Assembly: GCF_031453995.1 (NCBI RefSeq) | Contig: NZ_JAVDPZ010000010.1 | Coordinates: 71,578-135,577 of the forward strand | Source of the DNA: Nitrobacter vulgaris | GTDB lineage: Bacteria; Pseudomonadota; Alphaproteobacteria; Rhizobiales; Xanthobacteraceae | Length of the DNA stretch: 64,000 bases | Reading direction: 5' to 3' | In this document: one piece after another, positions 9,120-17,726 of the stretch | Layout: every line of letters starts with the position of its first letter | Position numbering within the stretch: position 1 is the first letter of the stretch | Translations under genes and position numbers: made by a program | The notes under the pieces: generated by a model | What the model was told of the DNA's origin: nothing | What the model saw: only the letters and a program-made list of their open reading frames with translations | Database searches by the model: none

Positions 9120-9147
9120 TGTCATAAAAGTGGCGCTGGAGATAAAA

Positions 9148-10455
9148 ATGGCCCAGACCTTTGAGCAGCTCGTTCCGGCCCCGAACGGTCGTTTTGAGGG
9201 GATCAGCCGTTCCTACAGCCCGGCGGACGTCGAAAAGCTGCGCGGCTCGGTGGAGATCAAGTACACGCTGGCCGAGAAGGGCGCGAACCGGCTGTGGAAG
9301 CAGCTCAACGACATGCCTTATGTGAATTCGCTCGGCGCCGTCACCGGCAACCAGGCGATGCAGCAGGCGCGCGCCGGTTTGCCCGCGATTTATCTCTCGG
9401 GCTGGCAGGTCGCCGCCGACGCCAATACCGCGGGCGCGATGTATCCGGACCAGAGCCTCTATCCAGCCAACGCCGGTCCTGAACTCTGCCGTCGCATCAA
9501 CCGAACCTTCCAGCGTGCTGACCAGATCGAGCATGCTGAAGGCGGCGCCAAGATCGACTGGTTCGTGCCGATCGTGGCCGATGCGGAAGCGGGCTTCGGC
9601 GGACCGCTCAACTCGTTCGAGATCATGAAGGCCTATATCGAGGCGGGCGCGGCTGGCGTTCACTTCGAGGACCAGCTCGCGTCGGAGAAGAAGTGCGGCC
9701 ACATGGGCGGCAAGGTGCTGATCCCGACCGCCGCGCATGAACGCAATCTGATCGCAGCACGGCTTGCCGCCGATGTCTGCGGGGTGCCGACCTTCGTGTT
9801 GGCGCGCACCGATGCGGAGAGTGCGAAGCTCATCACCTCAGACATCGATGAGCGCGATCACGAGTTCATCACCGGCGAACGCACGGCGGAAGGCTTCTAT
9901 CGCCTGAAACCTGGCACTGGCCTCGATCACTGCATCAAGCGCGGGCTGGCGTTTGCGAAATACGCTGACCTGCTGTGGTGGGAGACCTCAAAGCCGGACC
10001 TGGAAGGCGCGCGCAAGTTCGCGGAAGCTATCAGGAAGGTCTATCCGAACAAGATGCTGGCTTACAACTGTTCGCCGTCGTTCAACTGGGAAGCCAACCT
10101 CGACAAGGACACCATTGCCAAGTTCCAGAAGGAAATTGCAGCAATGGGCTACAAGTTTCAGTTCGTCACGTTGGCGGGCTTCCACTCGCTCAACCACGGC
10201 ATGTTCGAACTGGCGCGCGGCTACAAGGCCGAGGGCATGGCGGCATATTCCCGTCTCCAGCAGGCCGAGTTCGCCTCGGAGAAGTTCGGCTATTCGGCGA
10301 CGCGCCATCAGCGCGAGGTCGGCACCGGTTACTTCGATCTGGTTTCGACCACGATCACGGGAGGCCAGTCGTCGACCACTGCGCTTCACGACTCCACCGA
10401 AACCGCGCAGTTCAAGTCGCAAGGTTCGCAGATCAAGGTCCAGGCTGCTGAGTAG
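9148..10455 (+). CDS. aceA: Isocitrate lyase
   Basis: A 435-residue isocitrate lyase, which cleaves isocitrate to glyoxylate and succinate in the glyoxylate shunt. The catalytic loop KKCGHMGGKV lies at residues 181-190 with Cys183, metal-site acidic residues are in VADAEAGFGG, and the substrate segment YNCSPSFNW follows. The length matches the short bacterial form. The start at 9148 follows GGAGAT, and family homology begins at MAQTFEQLVP. It is transcribed away from an ScfR/RamB-type regulator gene across a 177-bp spacer with two candidate operators. No malate synthase gene is adjacent. Confidence 0.96.
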   Translation: MAQTFEQLVPAPNGRFEGISRSYSPADVEKLRGSVEIKYTLAEKGANRLWKQLNDMPYVNSLGAVTGNQAMQQARAGLPAIYLSGWQVAADANTAGAMYPDQSLYPANAGPELCRRINRTFQRADQIEHAEGGAKIDWFVPIVADAEAGFGGPLNSFEIMKAYIEAGAAGVHFEDQLASEKKCGHMGGKVLIPTAAHERNLIAARLAADVCGVPTFVLARTDAESAKLITSDIDERDHEFITGERTAEGFYRLKPGTGLDHCIKRGLAFAKYADLLWWETSKPDLEGARKFAEAIRKVYPNKMLAYNCSPSFNWEANLDKDTIAKFQKEIAAMGYKFQFVTLAGFHSLNHGMFELARGYKAEGMAAYSRLQQAEFASEKFGYSATRHQREVGTGYFDLVSTTITGGQSSTTALHDSTETAQFKSQGSQIKVQAAE

Positions 10456-10479
10456 GCGGCGGAACAGAAGGAGGTTCTC

Positions 10480-10686
10480 ATGACCGGCAGCAATTTCTGG
10501 GTGATTGGCGGCGAATTTGGTTCCATGAACTTCCACAAGCTGGTGGAAGGTTCGGCTCAAGTGCAAGGACCGTTCAAAACGCGGAAGGAAGCGGAGGACG
10601 CCTGGAGGGTCGTGTCTGAGGAAAACCGTCACCGCGCCGGCGTGCGGTTCTCCATCGTGGAAGAGCCGAATCGCATGGCGAGCTGA
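10480..10686 (+). CDS. DUF4170 small protein
   Basis: A 68-residue cytosolic protein beginning MTGSNFWVIGGEFGSMNF and containing GPFKTRKEAEDAW, the pattern of the DUF4170 family common in Rhizobiales. Function is unknown. A strong ribosome site (AAGGAGG) sits 7 bases before the ATG. It lies 24 bases after aceA and before a terminator, so it is probably co-transcribed with isocitrate lyase. Confidence 0.82.
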   Translation: MTGSNFWVIGGEFGSMNFHKLVEGSAQVQGPFKTRKEAEDAWRVVSEENRHRAGVRFSIVEEPNRMAS

Positions 10687-10728
10687 TGTTGCATCTATCG
10701 TAGAAGAAGAAGCGTCCAAGGGAACAAC

Positions 10729-10756
10729 GGCCCTGCCCGGCATATCGGGCAGGGCC
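10729..10756 (+). terminator. Hairpin terminator after aceA-DUF4170
   Basis: A perfect 11-bp stem (GGCCCTGCCCG / CGGGCAGGGCC) with a 6-base loop, followed by GCTTGTTCGTTC. The stem is very stable, but the T-tract is weak. Its position 42 bases past the DUF4170 stop supports transcription termination. Confidence 0.75.
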
Positions 10757-10894
10757 GCTTGTTCGTTCAGAAGGCGGATCGTGGCCGCCTAAGCCTTTGG
10801 AACTAAACGGGCTTTGTCTGAAACGGAGTGCCTGCTAAGTTACATGGTTACCGTCAGGTTAAAAAGGCGGCAGTATCTGCGGGAAAGGCGACCG

Positions 10895-11449
10895 ATGTCG
10901 GACGGACCGAACATTGGAAGGAGTGTGGCGGAAACGGCGAAGCCGCTGCGGCTGCGCGAGGCACTGTGGCAGGCTCGGATCGAGGCCGCGGATCGCACCG
11001 GCGTCGTCGTTGATCTGCGCGACGCGGAAATGGCGCGGCTTGAGATCTTGAACGAGGCGCTCGATCCGCTGTTCGCGCAAGTGCCGGATCAGATCGATCT
11101 ATTCGATCGGGGCCTCAGCAAGGGAGACACGCCGCGGCTGTGGATCGACATTGTAGCCCACGTCCTGATGGGACGCGATAAACGCATGTACCGTTTCGTC
11201 CAGGATACCCGGCACGGCCGGATTGTACTCGCGGAATCTCATGACTCGGCCGCGATCGTCAAAGCTGTGACGGATTATGTCGCTCGCCGCATGATCGAAC
11301 GCGAGCGTGCGATATCGGTGCCGCCGCTGTGGGAGCAAGCGGAGGTGAAAAAGCCGCCCCGCGGGCTTTGGACATTCGCGTTCGGATTTATAGCCGGTGT
11401 CATCGTGCTGTTCGGCTTCGCGCTATTCGCAGCGCTCAGGACTCCGTGA
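10895..11449 (+). CDS. Unknown protein with C-terminal membrane anchor
   Basis: A 184-residue protein. The soluble part (1-155) includes LWQARIEAADRTGVVVDLRDAE-like helix and sheet segments and RLWIDIVAHVLMGRDKRMY. The C-terminus has one hydrophobic helix (about 158-180, FAFGFIAGVIVLFGFALFAA), suggesting a tail-anchored inner-membrane protein facing the cytoplasm. The ATG at 10895 is preceded by GGGAAAGG; an upstream in-frame ATG at 10814 would add a basic stretch without a better ribosome site. I do not recognise the family. Confidence 0.65.
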   Translation: MSDGPNIGRSVAETAKPLRLREALWQARIEAADRTGVVVDLRDAEMARLEILNEALDPLFAQVPDQIDLFDRGLSKGDTPRLWIDIVAHVLMGRDKRMYRFVQDTRHGRIVLAESHDSAAIVKAVTDYVARRMIERERAISVPPLWEQAEVKKPPRGLWTFAFGFIAGVIVLFGFALFAALRTP

Positions 11450-11472
11450 CGCGAGGCACGGCGCTCGCGGTG

Positions 11473-11541
11473 TTAGAGCGTTTCGAGCGAAGTGAAATCC
11501 GGTTCGCGTGAAGGAAACGCGTCAAAATTAATAATCTAGAG
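11473..11541. repeat. Dispersed intergenic repeat, copy B
   Basis: The fullest copy of the element also seen at 4208 and 41369. It is bounded by TTAGAG and CTAGAG, contains GCGTTTCGAGCGAAGTG and GAAGGAAACGCGTCA, and has GCGTTTC/GAAACGC inverted ends. It fills the whole space between two convergent genes and ends one base before the stop codon of the sugar dehydrogenase, so it may double as a bidirectional terminator. Confidence 0.7.
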
Positions 11542-12690
11542 TCATTTCCCGGCCGGCGACACCCGCAAGAGGCGTCCGGCAGTGCTATCGGTCAAAAGCC
11601 ACAACGCGCCGTCCGGCCCCTGGCGTATGTCGCGGATGCGCTCGTTGAGGTCTTCCAGCAGGCGTTCCTCGCCAGTCACCTCATTGCCACTGAGCGAGAG
11701 CCGCACCAGCATCTTGCCAGACAGCGCGCCGGTGAAAAGGCTTCCTTTCCACGACGGAAACAGCGTGCCGGTATAGAAGGCCATGCCGGATGGCGAGATC
11801 GAAGGCACCCAATATTTCACGGGCTGCTCCATGCCTTCCTTCGCGGTGCTGGCATGGATTTTCGCGCCATCGTAGTCGATGCCGTAGCCGATCACCGGCC
11901 AGCCGTAGTTTTTGCCCTTGCCGACGATGTTGACCTCGTCGCCGCCGCGCGGGCCGTGCTCGACCTCCCAAAGGTCGCCGGTCGCCGGGTTGATGGCGAG
12001 CCCCTGTTCGTTACGGTGGCCGTAGCTCCAGATTTCCGGCTTGGCGTCTGCGCGTCCGACGAACGGATTGTCCGCCGGCACCGAGCCATCGGGCGCGATG
12101 CGGATCACTTTGCCGAGGTGGTTCGCCAGATTTTGCGCCTCGTCGCGATGGTTGAAATGCTCGCCAAGCGTCACGAAAAGGTTGCCGTCGTCAGCTTGCG
12201 CGATGCGGCAGCCATAGTGATTGCCCGACGACAGCGGGCCCTCCTGCCGGAAGATGATCTCGACGTCTTGAAGCCGATCCTCACCTAATGTGGCGCGTGC
12301 AACGGCGGTTCGCCCGCCGCCTTCTGCCCGTTCTGCGAAACAGAAATAGAGGGTCTTGTTGCCCGCGAACGACTTGTCCAGCACAACGTCCAGCAGCCCG
12401 CCCTGACCGGAGGCCCAAACTTCAGGCACGTTCTTGAGCGGCGGCGACAGATCACCGTCGCGGCTGACGATGCGAAAGCGCCCGGGCCGTTCCGTGACCA
12501 GTATCCGCCCGTCCGGCAGCAAGGCGAGCCCCCAAGGATGGACAAGGCCGCGGGCAATGGTTGAGACCTCGATCGGTCCGGCTGACGACCGGAACGATTT
12601 GCTTTCGCTGCGCGCGTTAGTGGCGAAGAAAGCCGCGAGGACGGTGGCCGCGCCCAGAATGGCCGTAACCCGCACGATTGGTCTTTTCAT
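11542..12690 (-). CDS. PQQ-dependent aldose sugar dehydrogenase family protein (YliI/Asd-like)
   Basis: A 382-residue beta-propeller protein. After an N-terminal signal segment (basic MKRPIVRV then a hydrophobic core to about residue 28) it shows HPWGLALLPDGRILVTERPG, YGHRNEQGLAINPATG and GDEVNIVGKGKNYGWPVIG, the conserved strands of soluble aldose sugar dehydrogenases that use PQQ. It probably oxidises aldoses in the periplasm. The ATG at 12690 is chosen over the upstream codon at 12732 because AGGAGCG precedes it and the signal peptide starts there. No PQQ biosynthesis gene is in the window. Confidence 0.85.
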   Translation of the reverse strand: MKRPIVRVTAILGAATVLAAFFATNARSESKSFRSSAGPIEVSTIARGLVHPWGLALLPDGRILVTERPGRFRIVSRDGDLSPPLKNVPEVWASGQGGLLDVVLDKSFAGNKTLYFCFAERAEGGGRTAVARATLGEDRLQDVEIIFRQEGPLSSGNHYGCRIAQADDGNLFVTLGEHFNHRDEAQNLANHLGKVIRIAPDGSVPADNPFVGRADAKPEIWSYGHRNEQGLAINPATGDLWEVEHGPRGGDEVNIVGKGKNYGWPVIGYGIDYDGAKIHASTAKEGMEQPVKYWVPSISPSGMAFYTGTLFPSWKGSLFTGALSGKMLVRLSLSGNEVTGEERLLEDLNERIRDIRQGPDGALWLLTDSTAGRLLRVSPAGK

Positions 12691-12785
12691 CGAACGCTCC
12701 TGGCGGCGAGCGATGGTCACACGGAGAGACATGGTTAGCCGTCACAAAATTGTGAGGAACCAATGTACATTGCAAGGAGTGCGGT

Positions 12786-12965
12786 TCAGATGCCGATTGG
12801 CATAGCCATCGCGACCTTGATCGACATCATCGCGAAGGCGACCGAAAGGACGACTGCAAAAGCAGCGATTGCCAGTGAAGCCGCAACAGCATTTGTCAGA
12901 CGCGAGGATGCGACGGGTGCGAAGCGCCCTCCAAACCATCCGCTCGAACCTCGCGACCGCATCAT
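12786..12965 (-). CDS. Small single-pass membrane protein (59 aa)
   Basis: Read directly from the gap between the sugar dehydrogenase and GST genes. The ATG at 12965 (a second ATG follows) has GGAGAT 8 bases upstream and opens a 59-codon frame. The N-terminal 24 residues are basic and Gly/Ser-rich. Residues 25-47 (TNAVAASLAIAAFAVVLSVA and on) form one clear membrane helix, and the tail is Met-rich (MMSIKVAMAMPIGI). The opposing frame at 12763-13269 is less protein-like. Function is unknown. Confidence 0.55.
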   Translation of the reverse strand: MMRSRGSSGWFGGRFAPVASSRLTNAVAASLAIAAFAVVLSVAFAMMSIKVAMAMPIGI

Positions 12966-13112
12966 TGTCGGATCTCCACAAGCACTGGCGAATCACCAGC
13001 CTGGACAATCTTTCACCAAGCGCGGGCAGGATTGGGGCAAATTGAATGAGGCGAAGAGGTTCCCGCCTTGCGATATCGAAGCCGGTTTTTACCCCGATGT
13101 CGGACGCACGGA

Positions 13113-13763
13113 TCAGGCCCTTGCGATTCCGACTGCGGCATCGTCCGAGAAAGTCGCGCTGCCGTCCATGGTTACAAAGCCGGGTTGCTGTTCAACCCGC
13201 CGCAACCAGGCGCGGATCGACGGGAACGTCGTGAGGTCGAAGTCGCATTGGTCGGCGACATGGGTATAGGCATAAAGTGCAATGTCGGCGATGGTCAGCT
13301 GCCCGGCAGCGAAAAAGTCATTGGTTCTGAGATGGTTTTCCATGACCTGGAGGGCCGCATAGCCGCGCTCCATCCAGTCTTCCAGCGCGTGAGTCTGCAA
13401 CTCGCGGCCTCCCTTGACCAGCGACAGCCAGAAATACGCGGCGCCAATGTTGGGCTCCAGCGCGTGCTGTTCGAAGAACATCCACTGCAGTGCTTCGGCA
13501 CGCTCGATCGGCGAATTCGGAGCCAATGCGGTTCCGATCGAGACATACCACAAGATGGCATTGGACTCGGCGAGGTAACGCCCTTCTGCCACCTCCAGTA
13601 ACGGTACCTGTCCGCTCGGGTTCTTGGCGAGAAAATTCGGCGTGCGGCTTTCGCCACGCAGGATATCGATTTCGATGGCATGATAAGGCACGTCAAGGAA
13701 AGTCAGCGCGAGGCGAACCTTGTAGCTGTTTCCCGAGCGCTGCATTGAATAGAGCTTGTACAT
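13113..13763 (-). CDS. Glutathione S-transferase family protein
   Basis: A 216-residue GST. The N-terminal thioredoxin-like domain starts MYKLYSMQRSGNSYKVRLAL, with the expected Ser near residue 10-13, followed by NPSGQVPLLE and the glutathione-binding segment LAESNAILWYV. The all-helical C-terminal domain contains LTIADIALYAYTHV, the conserved N-capping motif. It would conjugate or reduce substrates with glutathione in the cytosol. The frame extends upstream to 13889, but homology starts at the ATG at 13763. Substrate class cannot be told from sequence. Confidence 0.88.
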   Translation of the reverse strand: MYKLYSMQRSGNSYKVRLALTFLDVPYHAIEIDILRGESRTPNFLAKNPSGQVPLLEVAEGRYLAESNAILWYVSIGTALAPNSPIERAEALQWMFFEQHALEPNIGAAYFWLSLVKGGRELQTHALEDWMERGYAALQVMENHLRTNDFFAAGQLTIADIALYAYTHVADQCDFDLTTFPSIRAWLRRVEQQPGFVTMDGSATFSDDAAVGIARA

Positions 13764-13934
13764 TACGGAGCTTCGCCTGATCGCCGGAGCGCCCGGCATG
13801 CTCGCCTGCAACGCAGTGGAAGAATAGTGGTCGCAGGCCACTCGCCGCAAGGTCTTGCCATTTGGAAAAGTAAAATTGAACTGCCGCAAGTCCGTGCGGA
13901 AGATTTTATTGCGCGATCAACGACCCGATCAGCA

Positions 13935-14930
13935 TCAAGGTTTGTTCGCAACTGCGTCAAGATCGAGATAGCGCATCCGTTTGGCTTCACGGCGACCTCG
14001 CGCGACGGCATCAAGCACGAGTCCGATTGCCAGGCTGAGGAATCCAAGCTGGGCAATCGCCGCAGCGAGTACCGCAGTTGGTATTCGGGGTACAAGGCCG
14101 GTTTCCAGATAGGTCGCGATGAGCGGGGCGCCGAGCCCAAGACAAACGAGCAGAAGCATAGTGCCTGCAGCACCGAAGAATCGTAGCGGCTGCGTTTCTT
14201 TGTACAGCTTAAGAAGCATCAGCAGGATGCGCAGGCCATCGCGATAGGTGCGCAGCTTGCTGGTCGATCCATCGGGGCGTGTACCGTAAGGCAGTGCCAT
14301 TTCGCCGGTCGCGATCTTCAGGTCGAGGGCATGGACCGAGAGCTCGACCTCGATCTCAAAGCCTGCCGACGACACCGGAAATGATTTGGCGAAGCGGCGG
14401 GAGAGAACTCGATAACCCGAGAGAATGTCGGTGAAGCCGTCACCAAACATGTGCGCCATGACGCGATTGAAGAAGAGGTTGCCAAACCGATGGCCTGACG
14501 GAAAAGCCTTGTCGTCGCCGTTACGGGTTCCGATCATCATGTCGAGGTTGCGCACGACAAGCGCCTCGATCAGCGCGCCGGCGGCGTCCGGTTTATAGGT
14601 GCCATCGCCATCCGCCAGAACGTAGATGTCGGCGTCGATATCCGCCAGCATGCGGCGGACGACATTGCCCTTGCCCTGCAGCAGTTCGCGGCGAACGACA
14701 GCGCCGGCCGCGAGCGCTGCGTCGTAGGTGCCGTCAGTGGAATTGTTGTCGTAGACGTAGACCCTGGCGCCGGGCAGCGCGCGAAGGAATCCGCGGACCA
14801 CACCGCCGATGGTGACTTCCTCATTGTAGCAAGGGAGAAGCACGGCGATCGTTCGGTTACGTACCATGCTGCTCTGCGCGAACATGCCGTCGATTTCGTC
14901 GCGGATCCGGTCAAGCCTTGGCAAGGACAT
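13935..14930 (-). CDS. Family 2 glycosyltransferase with C-terminal membrane helices
   Basis: A 331-residue GT-A glycosyltransferase. Residues 25-190 carry VLLPCYNEEVTIGGVV, YDNNSTDGT and ADGDGTYKPD (metal-binding DXD-type), followed by a DILSGYRVLSRRF acceptor segment. Two membrane helices follow at about 245-310. The layout resembles dolichol/undecaprenyl-phosphate sugar transferases. AGGAG lies just before the ATG at 14930. The gene overlaps the end of the upstream GT87 gene by 20 bases, so the two form a translationally coupled operon, probably making and using a lipid-linked sugar. Confidence 0.88.
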   Translation of the reverse strand: MSLPRLDRIRDEIDGMFAQSSMVRNRTIAVLLPCYNEEVTIGGVVRGFLRALPGARVYVYDNNSTDGTYDAALAAGAVVRRELLQGKGNVVRRMLADIDADIYVLADGDGTYKPDAAGALIEALVVRNLDMMIGTRNGDDKAFPSGHRFGNLFFNRVMAHMFGDGFTDILSGYRVLSRRFAKSFPVSSAGFEIEVELSVHALDLKIATGEMALPYGTRPDGSTSKLRTYRDGLRILLMLLKLYKETQPLRFFGAAGTMLLLVCLGLGAPLIATYLETGLVPRIPTAVLAAAIAQLGFLSLAIGLVLDAVARGRREAKRMRYLDLDAVANKP

Positions 14931-16137
14931 CACTCCTGAAGATAACGCCGGCTTCCATCGCCGCCCGGCGCAGGATGACGACGTAGAGCATCATCATTAC
15001 GATGAGGCCAAGGGGGAGACCGCTCGCGCCGGCAATGGTGCGTGTAAGAAGCGGCATGATCCACGCCAGCGCCAGCAGCGAAAGTTCGTAGGATATGAAA
15101 CCGTGCGCCAGGCCGTGACGGGCGAGAAACGCGATCGCAATGCCGAGAACGACGAGATCGTAGTCCAGTACATATGGCGTGACGAGCAGCGATGCGGTGC
15201 AGAGTGCGGCGGCTTTCAGATCATACGAAGCTCGCGAGCGCCATAGCCACGCAATGCTGATTGCGAGCGCGGCGGCCAGCATTGCCTGAGCTGCATAGGC
15301 AAGATGGATTCCGCCGCCCCACATCCTGACCGCTGAAAACAGCGATTGGATTTTGTGCCAGCCGGTGGCGCCCTGTTCCAGGATCACCGTTCGCGTAAAC
15401 GTCGTCGATACCGCGAAGGCGTGCCAGATTTCGACCCCGGATATCGCGAAGCTGGCGACCGCGAGTGCCGATGCGGTGAGAGCCGCCGCGGCAAAGGTCG
15501 TCCAGCGCCCGCCGGCAAGCAATGCAATGGGGATCAGCACGCCAAACTGTGGCTTGTAGATCAGCAGACCGATCAGGATGCCTGAAACCCACGGTCGGCG
15601 ATCGAGTAGCACCAGCGCGCCGCCGATAAGCGTTGCGGTGAAAAATGCGTTCTGCCCGTGGCCGATATTGATGAAGACGGCCGGAAAAGCCAGCGCCGGC
15701 AGCCAGGTCCCGGGACGCCGGACGATGGCGCAGACCGTCACGAGGTAGCCGGCCAGACTGGTCACCAGCCATAACAGCAGACCCCAACCGTAAGGAAAGG
15801 CGGCGGCGGCCATCGCGATGGCAAAGAAAAACGGCGGATAATGCCATCCGTAGAAGGGCACCGGCCGGCCGCCGAAGATGGCCTGCTCGGCGGCATGCTG
15901 CAGCCCGGGATCGTAGGCGTCAGGCGCTAACCCCTGCCAAGCCAAGGCGCCAGCGGCGTAGACGTTGGAGAAGTCCGTTCCGATCGGCTGGCCGCGCCGG
16001 TCGATGAGCCCGTCCGACGCCGCGACCCACACAACGATCGCGATGGCGCAGAGAACCAGCAAAATGATGCTGTAGCCCTGCAGACGCTCCGCAGTCAGCC
16101 ATTGTCCGGTTCGAATCTTTTGCCAAAAACGGGTCAT
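14911..16137 (-). CDS. Polytopic glycosyltransferase, GT87/DUF2029 family
   Basis: A 408-residue inner-membrane protein with about ten hydrophobic helices. The first periplasmic loop has IGTDFSNVYAAGALAWQG followed by HYPPFFF, the DUF2029/GT87 signature (an acidic residue in the first loop, as in mannosyltransferases that use polyprenyl-phosphate sugars). INIGHGQNAFF and LIYKPQFGVLIP are further family-type segments. The downstream gene encodes a GT2 enzyme that could supply the lipid-linked donor. The acceptor glycan is unknown. Confidence 0.82.
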   Translation of the reverse strand: MTRFWQKIRTGQWLTAERLQGYSIILLVLCAIAIVVWVAASDGLIDRRGQPIGTDFSNVYAAGALAWQGLAPDAYDPGLQHAAEQAIFGGRPVPFYGWHYPPFFFAIAMAAAAFPYGWGLLLWLVTSLAGYLVTVCAIVRRPGTWLPALAFPAVFINIGHGQNAFFTATLIGGALVLLDRRPWVSGILIGLLIYKPQFGVLIPIALLAGGRWTTFAAAALTASALAVASFAISGVEIWHAFAVSTTFTRTVILEQGATGWHKIQSLFSAVRMWGGGIHLAYAAQAMLAAALAISIAWLWRSRASYDLKAAALCTASLLVTPYVLDYDLVVLGIAIAFLARHGLAHGFISYELSLLALAWIMPLLTRTIAGASGLPLGLIVMMMLYVVILRRAAMEAGVIFRSDVLAKA

Positions 16138-16327
16138 GTCCCAATCGCCGCGTACGGAGGTCCGGCGGACACTAATCGTTGGTATTTAAGGTTCTCTGAA
16201 ACCTATCCGATGTGCACCGGTCAGCATTGTTCTTGCGGTGCAACGTAACGCACACTAATGTGTTAGCGATCCCAATCACTGAAATAGCGTGGAAATGGTG
16301 ACCGACCACGCTTGCTAGGAGATGACG

Positions 16328-17530
16328 ATGTCGTTCCTGTCCGCCGCGCTCGACCGTGTGAAACCGTCCGCGACCATCGCGGTCACGGATAAAGCACGTC
16401 GGCTCAAAGCGGAGGGGCGGAATGTGATCGGTCTCGGCGCGGGTGAGCCGGATTTCGATACACCGGCCAATATCAAACTTGCCGCGGTTCATGCCATCGA
16501 GGCGGGCAAGACCAAGTATACAGCGGTCGATGGTATCCCCGAACTGAAGCAGGCGATTATCGCCAAGTTTCAACGCGAGAACGAGCTGACCTACAAGCCG
16601 AACCAGATCATTGTCGGCACCGGCGGCAAGCAGGTACTCTACAACGCGCTGATGGCGACCATCAATCCGGGTGATGAGGTCGTCATCCCTGCGCCTTACT
16701 GGGTCAGCTATCCCGAAATGGTGGCGTTGGCGGGAGGCGAGCCCGTGCCCGTGGTTTGCACGGCGGAGTTCGGGTTCAAGTTGCAGCCCCAGGCGCTGGA
16801 AAGAGCGATCACGCCGAAGACCAAGTGGATCATCCTCAATTCGCCATCGAACCCGACCGGCGCGGCCTACACGCGGGCCGAATTGAAGGCGCTGACCGAT
16901 GTGCTGGTGAAGCACCCGCACGTCTGGGTGATGACCGACGATATGTACGAGCATCTGATCTACGACGACTTCGAATTCACCACGCCGGCGCAGGTCGAGC
17001 CAAAACTGTTCGATCGCACCCTGACGGTGAACGGGGTGTCGAAAGCCTACTGCATGACCGGCTGGCGCATCGGCTATGCCGGCGGTCCCGCGCAACTCGT
17101 CAAGGCGATGGCAACGATCCAGTCGCAATCGACATCCAACCCGTCATCCGTCTCGCAATGGGCGGCGGTGGAAGCCCTGAGCGGCCCGCAAGGGTTTATC
17201 GAAGCGAATAACAAGATATTCAAGGAGCGTCGCGACCTCGTGGTGGCGATGCTGAATCAGGCCAAGGGCATTGATTGCCCACGGCCGGAAGGCGCGTTCT
17301 ACGTCTATCCGTCCTGCGCCGGCGCCATCGGCAAGACCACGCCGTCGGGCAGGAAGCTCGAGACGGATGAGGATTTTGTCACCGAGTTGCTGGAGGCCGA
17401 GGGAGTTGCGGTGGTGCAGGGGTCCGCGTTCGGCTTAGGACCGGCCTTCCGTATCTCTTATGCGACTAAAACGGCGGATCTCGAAGAGGCCTGCAAGCGC
17501 ATCCAGCAGTTCTGCGGTAATCTGCGCTGA
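16328..17530 (+). CDS. aatA: Aspartate aminotransferase (class I, PLP)
   Basis: A 400-residue fold-type I aminotransferase that interconverts aspartate/2-oxoglutarate and oxaloacetate/glutamate. Motifs include GAGEPDFDTPANIK near the N-terminus, LNSPSNPTGAAY, and VNGVSKAYCMTGWRIGYAGG with the PLP lysine. This is the rhizobial AatA type. The ATG at 16322 lies one base from AGGAG, whereas the in-frame ATG at 16328 has a six-base spacing, so the latter is chosen. It stands alone, with a divergent glycosyltransferase operon upstream. Confidence 0.93.
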   Translation: MSFLSAALDRVKPSATIAVTDKARRLKAEGRNVIGLGAGEPDFDTPANIKLAAVHAIEAGKTKYTAVDGIPELKQAIIAKFQRENELTYKPNQIIVGTGGKQVLYNALMATINPGDEVVIPAPYWVSYPEMVALAGGEPVPVVCTAEFGFKLQPQALERAITPKTKWIILNSPSNPTGAAYTRAELKALTDVLVKHPHVWVMTDDMYEHLIYDDFEFTTPAQVEPKLFDRTLTVNGVSKAYCMTGWRIGYAGGPAQLVKAMATIQSQSTSNPSSVSQWAAVEALSGPQGFIEANNKIFKERRDLVVAMLNQAKGIDCPRPEGAFYVYPSCAGAIGKTTPSGRKLETDEDFVTELLEAEGVAVVQGSAFGLGPAFRISYATKTADLEEACKRIQQFCGNLR

Positions 17531-17726
17531 TCGCCTTCGCGGCAGCAATACCTGCCCAACTCTGGAGTGGCTTTGTCCTGATGTTCATTAAGTTTTAGCA
17601 ACGTGCCGGCATGTTGATGCCGCAATGTGGCGATTGCCTTGTTTTGGACACGGCGATTCCATCATGTCCCACACCTTTACCGATTCCACGCCTTTCCCCT
17701 TTCCCGATTCCAAGCGGAGATTATTC

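Noticed and set aside
12763..13269. 168-codon plus-strand frame between sugar dehydrogenase and GST
   Set aside because: Overlaps the GST 3' end and has low-information composition; the minus-strand 59-residue frame is better supported.
16172..17128. 318-codon minus-strand frame opposite the aspartate aminotransferase
   Set aside because: Fully antisense to a motif-confirmed gene, with shadow composition.
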